From contig PQWQ01000010.1 in the NCBI GenBank assembly GCA_002943765.1, positions 1,738,501 to 1,802,500 on the forward strand: DNA of 64,000 nucleotides, written 5' to 3'. The DNA is from Psoroptes ovis (Eukaryota; Arthropoda; Arachnida; Sarcoptiformes; Psoroptidae). Shown here one piece after another: positions 1 to 13,529 of this stretch. The notes below the pieces were generated by a model that had not been told where the DNA came from, searched no databases, and saw only the letters and a list, made by a program, of their open reading frames with translations. The stretch's first letter is position 1; each line of letters opens with the position of its first letter. A program made the translations under genes and the position numbers.

Positions 1-882
1 TTAAAAATCGATCAGAATTCAATTTTTTGATTATTTTTAATAATTTCGATTTATCGGAAATCATGTTGACAAGCGAAAATAAAATCATTTTTTCTCGATT
101 TTTTCATTGAAATCTTTGATTTTAAATTGGAACAATAGAAATTGAACTAAATTTGTTAGATTCAATTTTATAAATTTCTTCCGAAAGATATTTGACAAGT
201 TTACATGAGTCTTTTGGACCATTTTTGGATTTGATTTTAAATTTTTTTCCCCTAAAAAATTTTGAATATTTTTTTTGAAGTTCAAGTGAAATTTGAATCG
301 TTTGAAAAATTAGGTTAACATTAGCGGTCAACGACTAACTATATGGTCAACCGATTTGTCTTATTAAGATTTTCTTCTTCTTGAACCAACAACGATTGAC
401 TGGTCGAGGTTAATGAATTATTACATTAAATGGTAGAAATTTCATTATCTTCCTATTTTCATCACCTATTTTTTTTCTAAATTTTCGTTGGCAATTTAGA
501 AATACAAACGAAATTGTGTTTGTTCCATTTCAAAATCATTCAACCATTTACCGTTCATTCATTCATTCAATTATTTAATTGTAATTACAAGTTTATATTT
601 TTATTTTATTTACTAATGATAAAGTGAGTTTTAGTAACCATATTTTACAATTTACAATAAACGATTGGCAAATGAAAAAAAAAATGAAACCAAAATAAAA
701 TTTTTTCAAAATGAATTGACTTAAAATAAAATGAAACATTTGTATTATATTTTCCAATTCGTTGCCAAACATTATATTTCCGATGATATGATATAATAAT
801 ATTCGTATATGATATATGATGACATTTGAAATTTAGGTCAACAAAATTTTCAAAATCATCATCATTATTATAATTATTATTA
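1..882. other. Intergenic, no gene seen
   Basis: A/T-rich sequence with T and A runs and no open frame with coding character. The short ORFs here are low-complexity translations. It lies downstream of the minus-strand OMA1-like gene, so part of it should be that gene's 3' UTR. Confidence 0.6.
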
Positions 883-2560
883 TTATAACAATGGAACACA
901 TCCACATTCTTCACGAAATTTCAAAAATTTTTTCATAAAATTTTCATCATTTAATTGTTTTAATTTTTCATCTTTATCATATCTATGTTCATACAGATAT
1001 TGTTTCGATTGATCATATGATAATTCATTTTGCGTTCCAGAATGCAATTGATGACATTTTTCGGCGAAAATTTTCACGTGTCTTATATCATAACATGATC
1101 TTGATAATAATTGCATCGTAATACGATCAGTTTCTTCTTCAACATCTTTCGATATTGGCAATGTTTTCAATAGATCATGATATTTTCTATAGAATTTATC
1201 CCTTGCCCATTCATCATACGTAACTAAAAATGAATCTTTAGGCAAGTTTTTATGAAAAAATTGACTAGGCTGAAAAAACCACATTGCACGACAAAAATAT
1301 AATAGTTTAAATTCTTTCCATATTTGTGTTAATTTCAAACGTGATAACTGAAAATTTGAAATGTAAAAGATTAAGAAAAATGTCATAATCATAATTAATA
1401 AAGGGAAAAAAACTTACAGGTTCACGATAATGTTTCAATATTCCATGTGACAATAAATGAGCCAATACATATGCTAATTGATTTTCATCATTTTCACATA
1501 AATCAACAAGTTTTTTGGTTAAAATTATAAATTTATTCGAGTAAATTGTGTATGAATCGATTAATTTATCATCATCAATAATGATTGTTGACCATTTCGT
1601 ATCTACATCGGAATCATCCATATAATCTTTATTCTTTTCGATCAAATTTTGTAAGATTTTATCACATAATTTTATATGTTCATTTGATGATGGTAAAAAT
1701 TTATCATCATATTTTTCGGTCAATTCATTCAATAATAATTCTTCATATAAATCATTAACATCTTTATTTTGTGATGATACAAAAATAAAATAAAATAAAA
1801 ATCGATTCAGAAAAAAAAGGAATCATAAAATTACCTTTTGAAACAATATTAAGATATTCTCTATCAGTGATTTCATGTTTTTCGATTGTCCAATATAAAT
1901 AACAAACATTGATCAAGATAAAACCGGTGAATATTAATGTGAACGAGCTGAAATCATAGACAAAACGATCAATTTTTTCTTCTTTAGACGAATTGATCCA
2001 TTCAGTTATCATGCTGTTTGAATAAATAAAAACTAGATCAATATCAAGTGTATAATCGATAGAAAAATTAATCCTTACATTGGACGATTTAAAATGATAC
2101 GAAATAAGAAATTTTTTTCGGATAAACTTTTTAAGCTTGTTAATAATTGCGATGTTTGTCGACCACTTGCATCAATCGATGTTGTTTCAATTTTTCCATG
2201 AATAATCGATGCATTATCAATCGATGAAATTATTTCATTTTTTTCTAAATCGGATTTTGGCTTATTTTTGTTTGAATTGGAAATTTTTGTTAATTTTATT
2301 TTTGTCAATTTTTTATCGACAACATTTTCATTATTTGATGATGATGATGATGATGAAAAATACAATAATGATGATTGATTGATAAGTTTTTTACATAATC
2401 CAAGTCTTAATGATGATGATGATAAGTTCAAATGTGATGATATAATTCGATTATAATTGTAAATCAGGAACATTTTTTCTAATTCAATTTTCAATTTCAA
2501 AAACATATTTCTTAGAGAACAGCTGATTTCTTCAGAAAGCAGCAAACACGTTAAACACAT
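883..2560 (-). CDS. OMA1-like mitochondrial M48 peptidase homologue, HExxH degenerate
   Basis: Four exons on minus: 2560-2079, 2013-1835, 1761-1418 and 1347-883. Introns have GTAAGG, GTAATT and GTAAGT donors and AG acceptors, and the joins keep the frame. Exon 1 gives a basic, Ser-rich N-terminus typical of a mitochondrial presequence. Exon 2 holds a TM segment (TLIFTGFILINVCYLYW). Exon 3 holds the region matching the OMA1 zinc motif, LAYVLAHLLSHGILKH. Exon 4 has the downstream EEETDRITMQLLSRSCYD, like the OMA1 third-ligand region. OMA1 is known as an inner-membrane, stress-activated metallopeptidase that cleaves OPA1. Here HExxH reads HLLSH, so the catalytic Glu is missing and activity is doubtful. 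The start is uncertain: 2560 is only 17 bp from the upstream gene's stop, and ATGs at 2506 or 2473 are also possible. The family call is fairly sure; the function is inferred. Confidence 0.72.
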
Positions 2561-2576
2561 GCGCTTTCAAATGTTT

Positions 2577-3554
2577 TTAAATGGTATTCATTGGTGTATG
2601 CACACCATCATCATGATCATGATTCATAATTTGTTCACAATTTTCATTGTTTGGTTGATGATGATGATGATGATTTTCATCAATTATTACAGTGGTGGAA
2701 GGCGTAGACAGAACAGAATTTGAATCACTTTTAATTTTATTGTTATTATCATTATTATTATTATTATGATTTATAATCCATTCATTTGTCAATTCAATTG
2801 GATTAAAGCCATTTGGCATTGATGATTTTGTGAATGATTTTGGTGCTAATTGATAAATATGATTATCAATGCTATTATCTTTGTGTTGTTGTTGTTGTTG
2901 TTGATTTAATAAAAATCTTCTTTTCATCATATTTGATGTTTGTAATTCATCAAAATATTGTCGATAATAATGTTGTTGTTGTTGTTTTAATTTACGTTTA
3001 TGTAATATATCAATTTTCATGTGCAAATACATTGATAATAGATAAGAGAATATAAATAATGATGAAACTATTTGCAAAATGATGATTGACCAACGATATG
3101 ATTGAATTGTTAATGATGATATTATTGCAATGACAATATTAATGATTGCAGTTGTGATTAAAAAGAAAAAATTTTGCTTGAATGTTGCAATTATCGATAT
3201 AGATGTAATGATAAATGTTAATGAATATGAACCAATCAATTTAGCAATATCTGATGATAATTTTATCAATATTAAATGGCGAATAAATAATGTAATCAAA
3301 CCAATTATCAATAATGTCAATGTACACAGCAGCATATATTTAAATATGCTTACAATATTGATATCATCATCATCATCATCATAATCATCATGATGAACAT
3401 TTATATTGTTTTTTTGATCAAAATGATTATGATGATAATGATAACGATAATGGTGTTGTTGTTGTTGTTGTCTTAGTTGTTGTTGTTGTTGATTTTGATT
3501 ATGATAAACATAATCTGAATTATTCAATTTATTATCATTGTCGAATTGATTCAT
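2577..3554 (-). CDS. Four-TM membrane protein with Gln/His/Asn/Asp-rich tails, unknown function
   Basis: Single-exon frame of 325 codons from the first ATG at 3554; the frame stays open upstream to 3614 but without an ATG. The N-terminus has Gln and His runs and then an Asp run. Four hydrophobic segments follow at about residues 71-98, 105-124, 129-151 and 155-177. The C-terminal half is soluble and rich in Gln, Asn and His (QQQQQQ, NNNNN, HHHHH). The topology resembles generic MARVEL or tetraspan-like membrane proteins, but I see no diagnostic motif and do not recognise the family. The stop lies 17 bp from the first ATG of the OMA1-like gene on the same strand, so the two transcripts probably overlap. 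Codons are ordinary for the window outside the homopolymer tracts. Confidence 0.6.
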   Translation of the reverse strand: MNQFDNDNKLNNSDYVYHNQNQQQQQLRQQQQQHHYRYHYHHNHFDQKNNINVHHDDYDDDDDDINIVSIFKYMLLCTLTLLIIGLITLFIRHLILIKLSSDIAKLIGSYSLTFIITSISIIATFKQNFFFLITTAIINIVIAIISSLTIQSYRWSIIILQIVSSLFIFSYLLSMYLHMKIDILHKRKLKQQQQHYYRQYFDELQTSNMMKRRFLLNQQQQQQHKDNSIDNHIYQLAPKSFTKSSMPNGFNPIELTNEWIINHNNNNNDNNNKIKSDSNSVLSTPSTTVIIDENHHHHHQPNNENCEQIMNHDHDDGVHTPMNTI

Positions 3555-6498
3555 ATTTGTTTGTTTGTTTATTGTTTTGAAATAATGATCGATGTTATCG
3601 AGCGATTTATACAAATAAATATGAAATTGAATTAAGATTGAATTAAAATGAATGATTTAAATAAAAGGTAATAATCGTTTTCTGTTTTCTGTTCTTTCTT
3701 TTCGTTTCAAAGAAGAAACGTAAGGTGAACGAGATTTAACAACGATTAACATATTCAAAAGATTTTGGATGACTCATATCCTATCTTGGTAAATACATTT
3801 TCAAGAATCATAATAATCGATTGCAATCGAAATAACTCGTTAGTATCTTCGTTTTATTTTTCGTATACGTTTCGTAAATGTTTTTTTTCGATACTGTCTT
3901 TGTTGTTGTTTTTGTACATCGTTCGTTGATATTACGATTATTATCATTGTTGTTGTTGTTGATGCTGTCTAGTCAACATTTTCTTCTTGTAATTGTTGTT
4001 GTTGATGCCGGTTTTTCAACCATTTCTTCTTCACCATTTCGAAGATTGCATTTGAAATTCACATTACATACATGATTATTTGATATGTTTTGAATGTTAA
4101 ATTGAACATTGCTGTGCTTGTGTTTTTTTTAGAAAAATTCACAAATACACACAAGTATTTGATTTGATTACTTTTTTTTCTCACTAACCAAGCAAGCTTT
4201 GTCCATCATAAACAATGATGATAATACATGAATTTAATGTAATTTTAAATCAAATAAAGTAAATGAATGCGTTGATTTTTCGCATTGGTGGTTGCATTCA
4301 TCGACTTTGATTCTTTCACAATCAATGAAAATAAACAAAGAGAAAATGATGGCAAACATTGTTTCATTGTTTGTTCGTTTGAAACATGTTTCTTCATGTT
4401 CTTATGCATTAATATTATCGAAATTATATCATTTGTATATCATTGAATTGAATCGAAATTAAATTCATGTACAACATTGATGCTACTGGAACATTTTCAT
4501 ATTTTGAATGTTTCATATTTCATTAAAAAAAACAGTTCCAAGTTCCAACATTGTTACATCACGAGACGTAACGTTGATAATCGTGATCTTAAGATGGAAA
4601 TATGATGCATTTTTTTTCATTTCTTGCTTTTCTTTCATTCAAATCATATGTTTTCGATGCTAACTGATGTTTAATGATGTTTGAATGCAAATATGAGGAT
4701 TGAAAGAGTGTTGAAATTGTTCATTTCCTTTCAAAACTTATCCAACTTTTAATGATTAAATGGAAAATTATTCGGTTTTGTTTTTCTGTGGCCAGGTGTT
4801 TTGATTTTTTTTTTCATTTTTCAAAGTTATTTTTCATTTAACAAACATTACTTTATATTCAAAGAGTAACTAAGCAACAAAATATTGGAGAGAATTTTTC
4901 ATTTGTCCATAGTTTTTTAGCTATTTAATTCAATATAAATGAATGGTAAATATATACAAATATTCATTTATTTATTTATTTTAAAAATTCATTCAAAGTT
5001 TCATCCGAGCATTCAAAGCATTTGCGGTTATTTTGATTAATTGTCGAACGAAATTTCTGGTAGAAAAATAAATAAATCAAACAAACAAACGCTTATGGTA
5101 CCCGGAAAACCATGAATTATTGAACAAGGCGAATGTTATCAGTATTCTTCAAAATAAGGAAAACGGAAAATATTTCAAATATTTGAAATATTTTACGGCC
5201 GAAAACCGATCCAATTTCCTGAATTTTCATTTCGTAGGAATTTTCATATGGATAATGTAACACTAAACTGAGATATTTATCAAATTTCCATGTGGAAAAT
5301 TATTGAAAATTGTTAAAAATTGGAATTGAAATTAAAAAAATGAAATTTTTCAACTTTGAAATTTGCAAAAACTGAGCAGTGAAAAATCGTCATTGTTTAC
5401 ACCCACTTAATTGCTTTCAATGATAATGATGATCATGATGAACATGGTCATTAGATAAGCACACGCACACACACACACAAGGTGGTCAATCACATGTCGC
5501 TCATCGATGGCCAGTAAATAAACAAAAATGACTCTGAAAAATTCTTGTAAAATGCCGAAAATTTCTCAAGTCTCCAATTTTCCCCAGTTTTTTTTACATC
5601 AATCAATTATTTCTGATGATACATTTCAATCATATATCATCTCATCATATTCAAGTTTCTGGACAGACATTCGAAGCACCGATTTCAAAACAAATCAATT
5701 GATTAAATATCGATTTTCCCCGAATTTTCCGAATACTCGTTGAGGTTACAACCTTTGATCATTTACATTTGAAATCATTATCATTTTTTTTTAAATATTC
5801 GTGATTCTTCAATTTTTTTATTTAGAATTTGCAGACAGAGGTTTAAAGATATCAAATGTATCAGAGGTATCAAAGGTATTTTACTTGTCAAATTATGGGA
5901 AAAAAACTAGAATTTGAGACCAGAAAATTGGTCATTTTCACAATCATATTGACCACAATGATATGATAAACAATATTGTATGATACAATATGGTTCTTCA
6001 GTAGTTGGAAATAATTGTTTTGAATTAATTTGAACAAAAGCCTATTGTTATTGATGATCATTGATAGATAGATAGAGATGAAATCAATCAATTATTTTCA
6101 TCGAAATCTTCAAACAAAACAGGTGAATTTTACCGTGAGAAGTTGCCCGAAGCCATATTTGAGGGTGTTTGTGTGGATATATCGTCTATTTTTCAATCAA
6201 TAATCTTTTGTACATTTTTCAGATTCCAGTTGCAGAGATTTCATTGAATTTTTGATTGAAATCATCGAAAAATATCCCATCATAAAAGATAGATAAAGAT
6301 ACAATTGAACATCATCGGTTGAACAATATTGGTTTTTAATTATATCACATTTGATTGTCGAAGATTATACAAGACATATTGGAAAAAATCGTGCATTTTG
6401 CTTATCATTCCATGGGTTTTTTCTTGTCCAATGAACAACCAAAAAATTTCATTCATTTGATTTTACGATATATTTCCCTGAAAAAAAATTCTTACGAT

Positions 6499-6530
6499 GA
6501 TCATCATCATCATCATCATCATCATCACGA
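6499..6530. repeat. CAT microsatellite
   Basis: A short run of CAT triplets within intergenic DNA. Similar runs recur at about 6900-6927 and 8410-8435. On plus it would translate as poly-His, which explains the short spurious ORF there. Confidence 0.85.
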
Positions 6531-7482
6531 TCGATATAACACCACATGGCTACAAACTTCATGACCAAATAATGATAATAATGATGATGGCCACTGATGA
6601 GTATAACACTGACCTTTTTCACTTTTGATAGATCGAAATATGAATTTATTTATTTTGCCAGAAAAAATAAAAAGATTCCTCCTACTATTTCAATGATGAT
6701 GATCATTGGAAAATGCTTTGAAATGAAATTAAAGCAAAAGACTTTCTATTTTATTCGCAGATAAAAAAAATACATGTTTAAAGGTAAACATTTTGTTTTT
6801 ACAAGGTGATGACCCTCCTTCTCCTCCTACAAGAACAAATATATAACAACAACAACAACAAATCACTGAATATTGTATCATTCATGTTGTTGATACGATA
6901 ATCATCATCATCATCATCATCATCATGGTATTGGCCAATAGTAGATTGACATATGTAGTAAAGATAATGATAATGAAATGAAAGAATCGTGATATACATG
7001 ATTTTTTTATGATGATGATGATGATCATAGTATCATTTGGGATGTGCTTTACCATTCATTTATTATTTGATTCATTTTCAAAAGAAAAAAAAATTTGTTT
7101 ATTCGAAAACTAATTCTCTGATTTTAGTTTCAGATGAAATTTGAATTTCAAAACAAAAACAAATAAATTATTGAACAAAGAATTCAGGAAAAAATGTGAT
7201 AAGATTTCCAAAAAAATCTAAAATCTAGAATCAATTAGAAATTTTTCTAAAATCTCAAAGTGTCTAGTTTATCAATTTAATTTAATTGTCTTTCGTGCTC
7301 ATTTCTATGATCATTAATCAAGTGAAAATAAAAATTTGATTCAAAATTAATTGATCGATCAATTGAGTGATTTGATCAATCGATTCATTAAATTTAATCA
7401 ACACATATATATCGACTATTAATTGATTCAATAAATTCATCAATCTCATATAATTATGGAAATTATTTGAAGTCAGAAACCC

Positions 7483-7501
7483 AAAAAAAAAAAAAAAAAA
7501 A
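7483..7501. repeat. A homopolymer (19 nt)
   Basis: Uninterrupted run of A after CC, followed by A/T-rich DNA. It has no target duplication or upstream element body, so it is taken as a simple repeat and not as a retroposon tail. Confidence 0.85.
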
Positions 7502-10500
7502 TTCACTCAATTTTTCACCTAAATTCTCGCCAAATACTCATCAAATTGTTTAAATCAAAAGAATATAAAATTCTTATTTGCATGCATTCTGAATATCAGC
7601 ATTTTTCATCCATCATTATTTTGAATCATGAAATTAAATAATTGTTCACCGGTAAGTGTTTGAAATTTGAAATTTGTTTGAATATTACAGAATGCAGAAT
7701 TCAATTTAAAATTTGAAATCTTATGTAAATTGAATATTTGAAAATTTTTGAATTTGAATTCAATAAATAATATTCAAAATTCATCAGAGATCACCATAAG
7801 ATCACAATTATCCATAATACATTATCATTATTATTATTGTTATTATTAAAATCATTTATTTATCTCACCTTTCACCTTGTCATTTGTGAAAAAAGAAAAT
7901 ATTCAAAGACAAAAGAAATTCAAATTGAATTCAATTTTTTTTGCTTGAAAAATAAAATATATCCGAAGATCATTTTTTTCCTTCAACGAGAAATTGAAAA
8001 AAAAATTGTTGAATCATATGCATTGATATATTGAGAACAATATTCGATGCCCACCTGTTGATCCATGAATAATAATAATCCATCTGTGTTCAATGATGGT
8101 GGTGATGCTTGATACTGCTGTTGCTGTTGCGGTTGTAGTACTTGTTCACCACATGGTACAACATCGAAAAACAGCAATAGCAGCATTATTATCGTTTATT
8201 ATGATTAGTAAATATTGGAAAATGAGAAAACAATTCAATTGAATGAGGCACACAGATTGATTTTTCTCGATGATCAATCAATAATTATTGAATATTGATC
8301 ATTGAAAAGTCTAAATTGAAATAAATGAATTTTCATTTATTATTTTGTTTTCTTTTTCTCTTAAAATATCATCTGATCTGTGGCTCTGTAGTATGATGCT
8401 TGCATGGTGTATCATCATCATCATCATCATCATTATTGAATAATAATCTTTGATTTTACATATTTTTCTCTCGATCTATGCCAACTGCGGTATTTAAATT
8501 TCATTCATTACTTATTGTTTATGATTTGAAGATTTAGAGATGATGCATTTAATCTAAAATGCATCGTCTAAAATGCATAGAACAATGTTGAAACTGTGTG
8601 AATTAATTTTCAGATTTGTTTCTCTCATTTTTCCTCCATCAAAAACATTTGAAAAAATTCTCATTAATTTGCATAAAAATTGTCAAATTTTGATTTGGAA
8701 ATTTTTCTTTAAAATATTTAATTTGAAAAATGATCAAAAATAAATCAAAAATTTTAGAAAAAAAAATATTCAAATTTAATTCGGTTTACTTTTGATTTCA
8801 ATGATTTGGTCGCTATTTGTGTTTGTTCTCGAATGAAATGAATTAATAAGTAATTTTTCATGAAATTAATCAAACTGAACTTTTTTCGTATTGATTTGCC
8901 GGCCAAAATTTTGGGTCAAAAGACTTTTTCTGAGGTATAAGATTGACAAATTACTTGGATGCTGCCGAGAAGATCAATGATGGCCGAAGAGCCGAAGACC
9001 CGTAATTAATTTTTCGGCAAAATTTCGCTCAAAAAAAAACATCTCGTATTATCTCGTATTCACCGACTAATGCTTCCTGTGGTCTTTGGTAAAAACTTTT
9101 CATAAAAACAAAAATAAAATATGAAAATTAATTGACATTTCAATCAACTATGAATTAATCGATAATCTGTTCAAATAAAAAAAATCTGAAAACACACAAA
9201 ATTCGAGAACAAATTGTGGGTGTGCGATCTGCTGCAAATGATGGCGACAATGGTCATCAAATTCACCGATAGCCACGTGAATTATCAGTGTCTTTGATCA
9301 TTTAAAATCGATGAAATTTTTAGAATGAAAATTTTATCGATTTTACCATCGACACTCGTTATATTTGCTGTGTGTTTTTCAACATTTTTAAAAATTGTCA
9401 ATATGATCGATTTCATAATTTCCGATTATCATAATTGACATTTATATCATTCGGTTTGATTATATCAATTGTTTGGCTTGGTTCAATTTTGTGAATTTGA
9501 TATAAATATGTCTAAAAATAAAAATAATTCACGAGTCTTTTGGCAGTTTCAGAATTTTTTTCAGAGCAAAACTGTGGTCCATAACAGCTAATAATACCAG
9601 TAATCATAATCGATGACATTGACCTATGATTATGAATACGATGATGATGATGATGATGGTCAATCGTTTTTAATCATTTTTCTTTTTCAGTCAACGATTA
9701 GGCAAAATGAAAATTTTACGACTTTTTTTTGGCACAGCACTTGGACTCTTTGTTTTATCATTATTTTATTGAGGTGGTGATTCAATGATTGAGATGGTGG
9801 TGGTCGTCGTGGTCTTCGATCATGATTTTCATTTTTGAATTCAATTTCCATCGAAACAAATGGTGACAAAATGTCATAAATATTTTGTTTTGTAAATGAT
9901 CATTTCTTATGAATATCTTTTGATTTAGTTTATTTCCATAGAAGTTTTATTACCATAAAGCGAAAAACACAGAAAAAAAATGCAAATTCAATCCATTCAC
10001 GATTCAAATCATAGTTTGTTTGCTTTTTTCGTTTGTTTATTTGTTCATTTAAAAAACAAGATAATGATGATAATAATAATTTACATAATTTACATTTTTC
10101 TGTATAAATTTCATATTTTTCCATAGAAAAATATAAAATATTTGAAATTATTGAAATTCATAGAATCGTTAATAATAATTCTACGAAAATATTTAAAATG
10201 ATTTAGAATTATAAAATAATGCAAACATTTTATTTATTTGTTGTTGTTTTTGACAATTAAATCTTTGATAAAAACCTGTAATAAGCGAGCAAAAACCAAA
10301 ACAGAACAGACAAGCAACAAGTGTTTGTTTTAATTTTGATGATTTGCTGGGATTTCTTTGAATTTTTTTCGAAATTTTTTGCGATTTTCAAATAAAAAAT
10401 TCAAAAATTTGAGTGTCATAAATTCTGAGATTTGTGAAAATGAATAAATAAACAATCACCGATGTGATAATGCAATGATTATTTTACAATGATGATCCAA

Positions 10501-13241
10501 ATTATTCCAAATTTTGTTCTTATCTTTTGAGTACAAAATTGAAAAATTTCATTCAACTTACATTTGGAAAAGGATCAGCGAAGAAAAGTAAAAAGTAATT
10601 ATCATTCATTAATATCTTTGAAAGATAATATCTTGACACAGACACACACACACATTGGCCATTGAATATGTCCGGCTTGGTCTGAATGTCAATGTTGATT
10701 CCATTGATTTTGTGTTTTGTCTTATTTTCAATTAAAAAGTTGTAAATTGTGACCTTTGATTTCGTTCAAAAGGTCATTGGTGGTGGTATATTTTTTAATT
10801 CATTTTTTTTTTAATGAATGAATTTCGAATTTTTTTTTGTCTTAGAAATTTCTTAAATAAATAAATATTGACAACTGAACTGAAATCACTGCGTGTTGGT
10901 CCATTAGCACCAGAATGCGCAACAAGTTTGTGTGCGTGGCTCTGTGTGCTGAACATGTTGAATCATTGGTTTGAAATTATCAATCAAAATTCATTATTTA
11001 AACTTATGAATTTTACGTTTTCATCCATTCATTTTATTGAGCATTTCAATGGCATTTGTAAATGTAAAAATTCGAAAGAATTTATTCAAACAAACAGAAT
11101 TAATGATAATCAAATAACGTAAATTGAAATTTTAAAGATAATTTCCCAAAATGTAAAAATCAATCCACATGTGGTAAATGAATTTTTGATTTTTGTTTTC
11201 TATTTGTTTTGATGCTAAATACTTGCAAATGATCGATGATTGAAGAAAAAGCAAAAATTTTATCGTAAATATTTACATTGATTTTCATTAATATTTTGTT
11301 TTTGTTTTGTTTTGTTTTTCCTGACGAAAATAATCATTGAATATTCATGTTCATTGAATCATTAATATTCATTATGATTCATTAATTAATGAATGAATGA
11401 AAATTGAATAATTTTATTCACCATAATTGAATTGATACGTTGTTTGTGAATTTGTTTTTCTGTTTTTCGTCTCTGACTGTTCATCACGCGTTTTTTTTTT
11501 GTTAAAAAATTTCTTTGTTTGATTTGTTATATTATTTTTTTTCTTTCTTATGTTAACATCTTCGTGAAACCAAATCAAGCATTAAATAAATCTTAGTTAT
11601 CGTCTTCGTTAATGAAATGATTATTCGTAATTTATTTGTCGTATCGTAACACATAATTAATCATTGAGTTCAATTGAATTGATTCGAGAAATATTCGGAA
11701 AAAAATTAAAGTTAGGCTTGCACACGTAATCGTAATGTTTCAAATATCTTAGATTCAAAGCATCTATTTGCTATTCCATTGACCAGTGATCATCGATTTG
11801 AATTCATTTCACCATTGATCATTGATCTACAATTCAACAATTTCGATTGATTGACAATCTTTTCGGGGTTTTCAAATCAATAGATTTTCGTTGATTTAGG
11901 TCATCGGCCATTTTCAAAAAAAAAAAAAAAAAAGAAAAAAAGATCAAATTTTAAACTTTGAAAAAATGTATTTCGTTTTCATTGAATTTGATATCAAATT
12001 TTCCGAAAAAATAATTGGTCAATTGAATATAATTTTACTTTTGAATCTAAGCCGTGAAATTTTGTTTTCTCAGATTATGCCGACAAACAAATGACATTTC
12101 TATTATTTCATCATCTTTATTTGATCATCTTCGTAATAATTTGAAATAATTTCATTCAGAATCGTAATTAGATTTGTTTGTTTTGAATTCAAACAACAAA
12201 CAAAGCAACCGAATTGACCGTAATTTGATAGACCGAATTCGTTTGAAAATTTTTAAAATTTCAAAAATTTCGAATTCCAAAATACACAGAAATAACATTA
12301 CAAATGACAATGTAATTTTCGTTTTTTTAAAACTCAAATTTTTGAATCAAAAATTGATTCGAAATTAATTCATCCAGAGAGTATATCGAAGGTAAATCAC
12401 ATCAGAAAAATTTTTGTTGTTAAAACATTTCAACGATCATCATTATATCATCAATACCACCACCACCACCATATTTTAAATAATCAATCCACCTTCACTT
12501 ACCATTTATGTTTACCCTTGAAATTTTTCTTTTTTTTGAACTGAAAAAAATTCCTTAGTTTTTATTTTCAAAGAAAGAAATAATCACAAAATAATCATCT
12601 TCCATATAGACCGACGGTCAAATCGTGACTGGCCATTTTTTCTGGAAAAAAAATTTTTCCTCGGTTTTAAAATTCGTGATTTTCAAAAAAATGAGAAAAA
12701 TTTCATTTTTCTTCAAGAAATTCATTGCCATTCATTGATTTGTCGTCTTGGTCGTAGTTCTCGTTGTTGCTGTGGCCAACATGACCCTCGTAAACCCTAC
12801 TAAATATTGAGGTATAGCAGTGTGTGTGTACACCAGCCACGATGATGATCATTACTGGATACATTGATCATCCATTCTTAGTGCCATCGTCGTAAGTTTT
12901 GTTTGTTGTAATTCGTTTCAATGAAACTCTTGTTGATCATCACACATAATTTTGACGATGATGATAATAATCACCATCAACATCGTAACAAAGCCGTCAA
13001 TTATGTTGTTTGTAGTTGTTGCATGTTTAGCTTTGTTCTGGAATATATCGATAATGTTTATGGTAACATCATTATCATTTAAATTCAATAATGATCAGTC
13101 GGAAAAGAAAAATAACAAGAAAACGAAACATTTTGAAATATGATTAAATTGAATCACATGGATTTATTCATATTAAATTCGATGTTATTATGGAAATATG
13201 TTTTAATGTAATTTTAGTGTGATTTGGCCATTCTTTTGTTG

Positions 13242-13529
13242 TTAAACACAATCATCAACATTATCATAGAATATATAAGTACTTTTTGTCATTGTTGTTG
13301 TTACTGTTTTTGGTGGTGATTTGCTGGTAGAAAATTTCGACACTTTACGTATGGATAAATGACAACAATAATATACGATCATAATGATCAATATTGAATC
13401 GATTATGACAGTGAAAATGATTGCAAACCAAAACCATTCTCGATCATATTGTTGTAATGGACATTGATTAGCTTTTTGATCGGTGATCAATTCATTTTGA
13501 TTGAGCGATGCGAACGTAGATGATGTCAT
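13242..13529 (-). CDS. Small single-pass membrane protein, hypothetical (95 aa)
   Basis: Open frame from a real ATG, 95 codons. It has a polar N-terminus, one strong hydrophobic segment at about residues 33-56 (starting WFWFAIIFTVIIDSIL), a CC pair after it, a basic stretch, and a Ser/Thr/Lys-rich tail. The layout fits a type I or III single-TM protein. I recognise no family. It lies on the opposite strand just upstream of, or within an intron of, the Spaetzle-like gene. Codon choice and lack of low complexity favour a real gene, but its short length and isolation leave it uncertain. It could be one exon of a longer gene. Confidence 0.4.
   Translation of the reverse strand: MTSSTFASLNQNELITDQKANQCPLQQYDREWFWFAIIFTVIIDSILIIMIVYYCCHLSIRKVSKFSTSKSPPKTVTTTMTKSTYIFYDNVDDCV

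Larger units (their letters stand above)
3555..13241. other. Long repeat-rich intergenic DNA, no confident gene
   Basis: About 9.7 kb of A/T-rich DNA with microsatellites: GTT/CAA runs near 3900-4010, (CA)n at 5461-5480, CAT/GAT runs near 6500-6530, 6900-6927, 7010-7025, 8410-8435 and 9640-9660, and an A run at 7483-7501. Short ORFs occur, including a Q-rich one at 8056-8186 on minus that ends at a possible donor, and a GC-richer pocket at 10868-10965. None has enough length or similarity to call. Unrecognised 5' exons of the Spaetzle-like gene could lie here. Confidence 0.5.

Noticed and set aside
3878..4075. Hydrophobic 65-codon ORF on plus (LLSLLLLLMLSS)
   Set aside because: Composed mainly of GTT and CTT-like repeats; looks like a signal peptide only because of low complexity. 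No splice-supported continuation was seen.
6355..6564. 69-codon ORF ending in poly-His
   Set aside because: Poly-His is the CAT microsatellite; the rest has no coding character.
8056..8186. Minus-strand Q-rich ORF with a possible signal peptide and a GTGGGC donor
   Set aside because: The hydrophobic part is very short, the donor is weak and no second exon was found. Left as unsupported.
8960..9005. GC-richer patch with GATGGCCGAAGAGCCGAAG
   Set aside because: Too short, and the frame closes at once; no homology recognised.
12152..12368. Overlapping ORFs on both strands
   Set aside because: Both are translations of the same A/T-rich DNA with biased, low-complexity residues; no motif.
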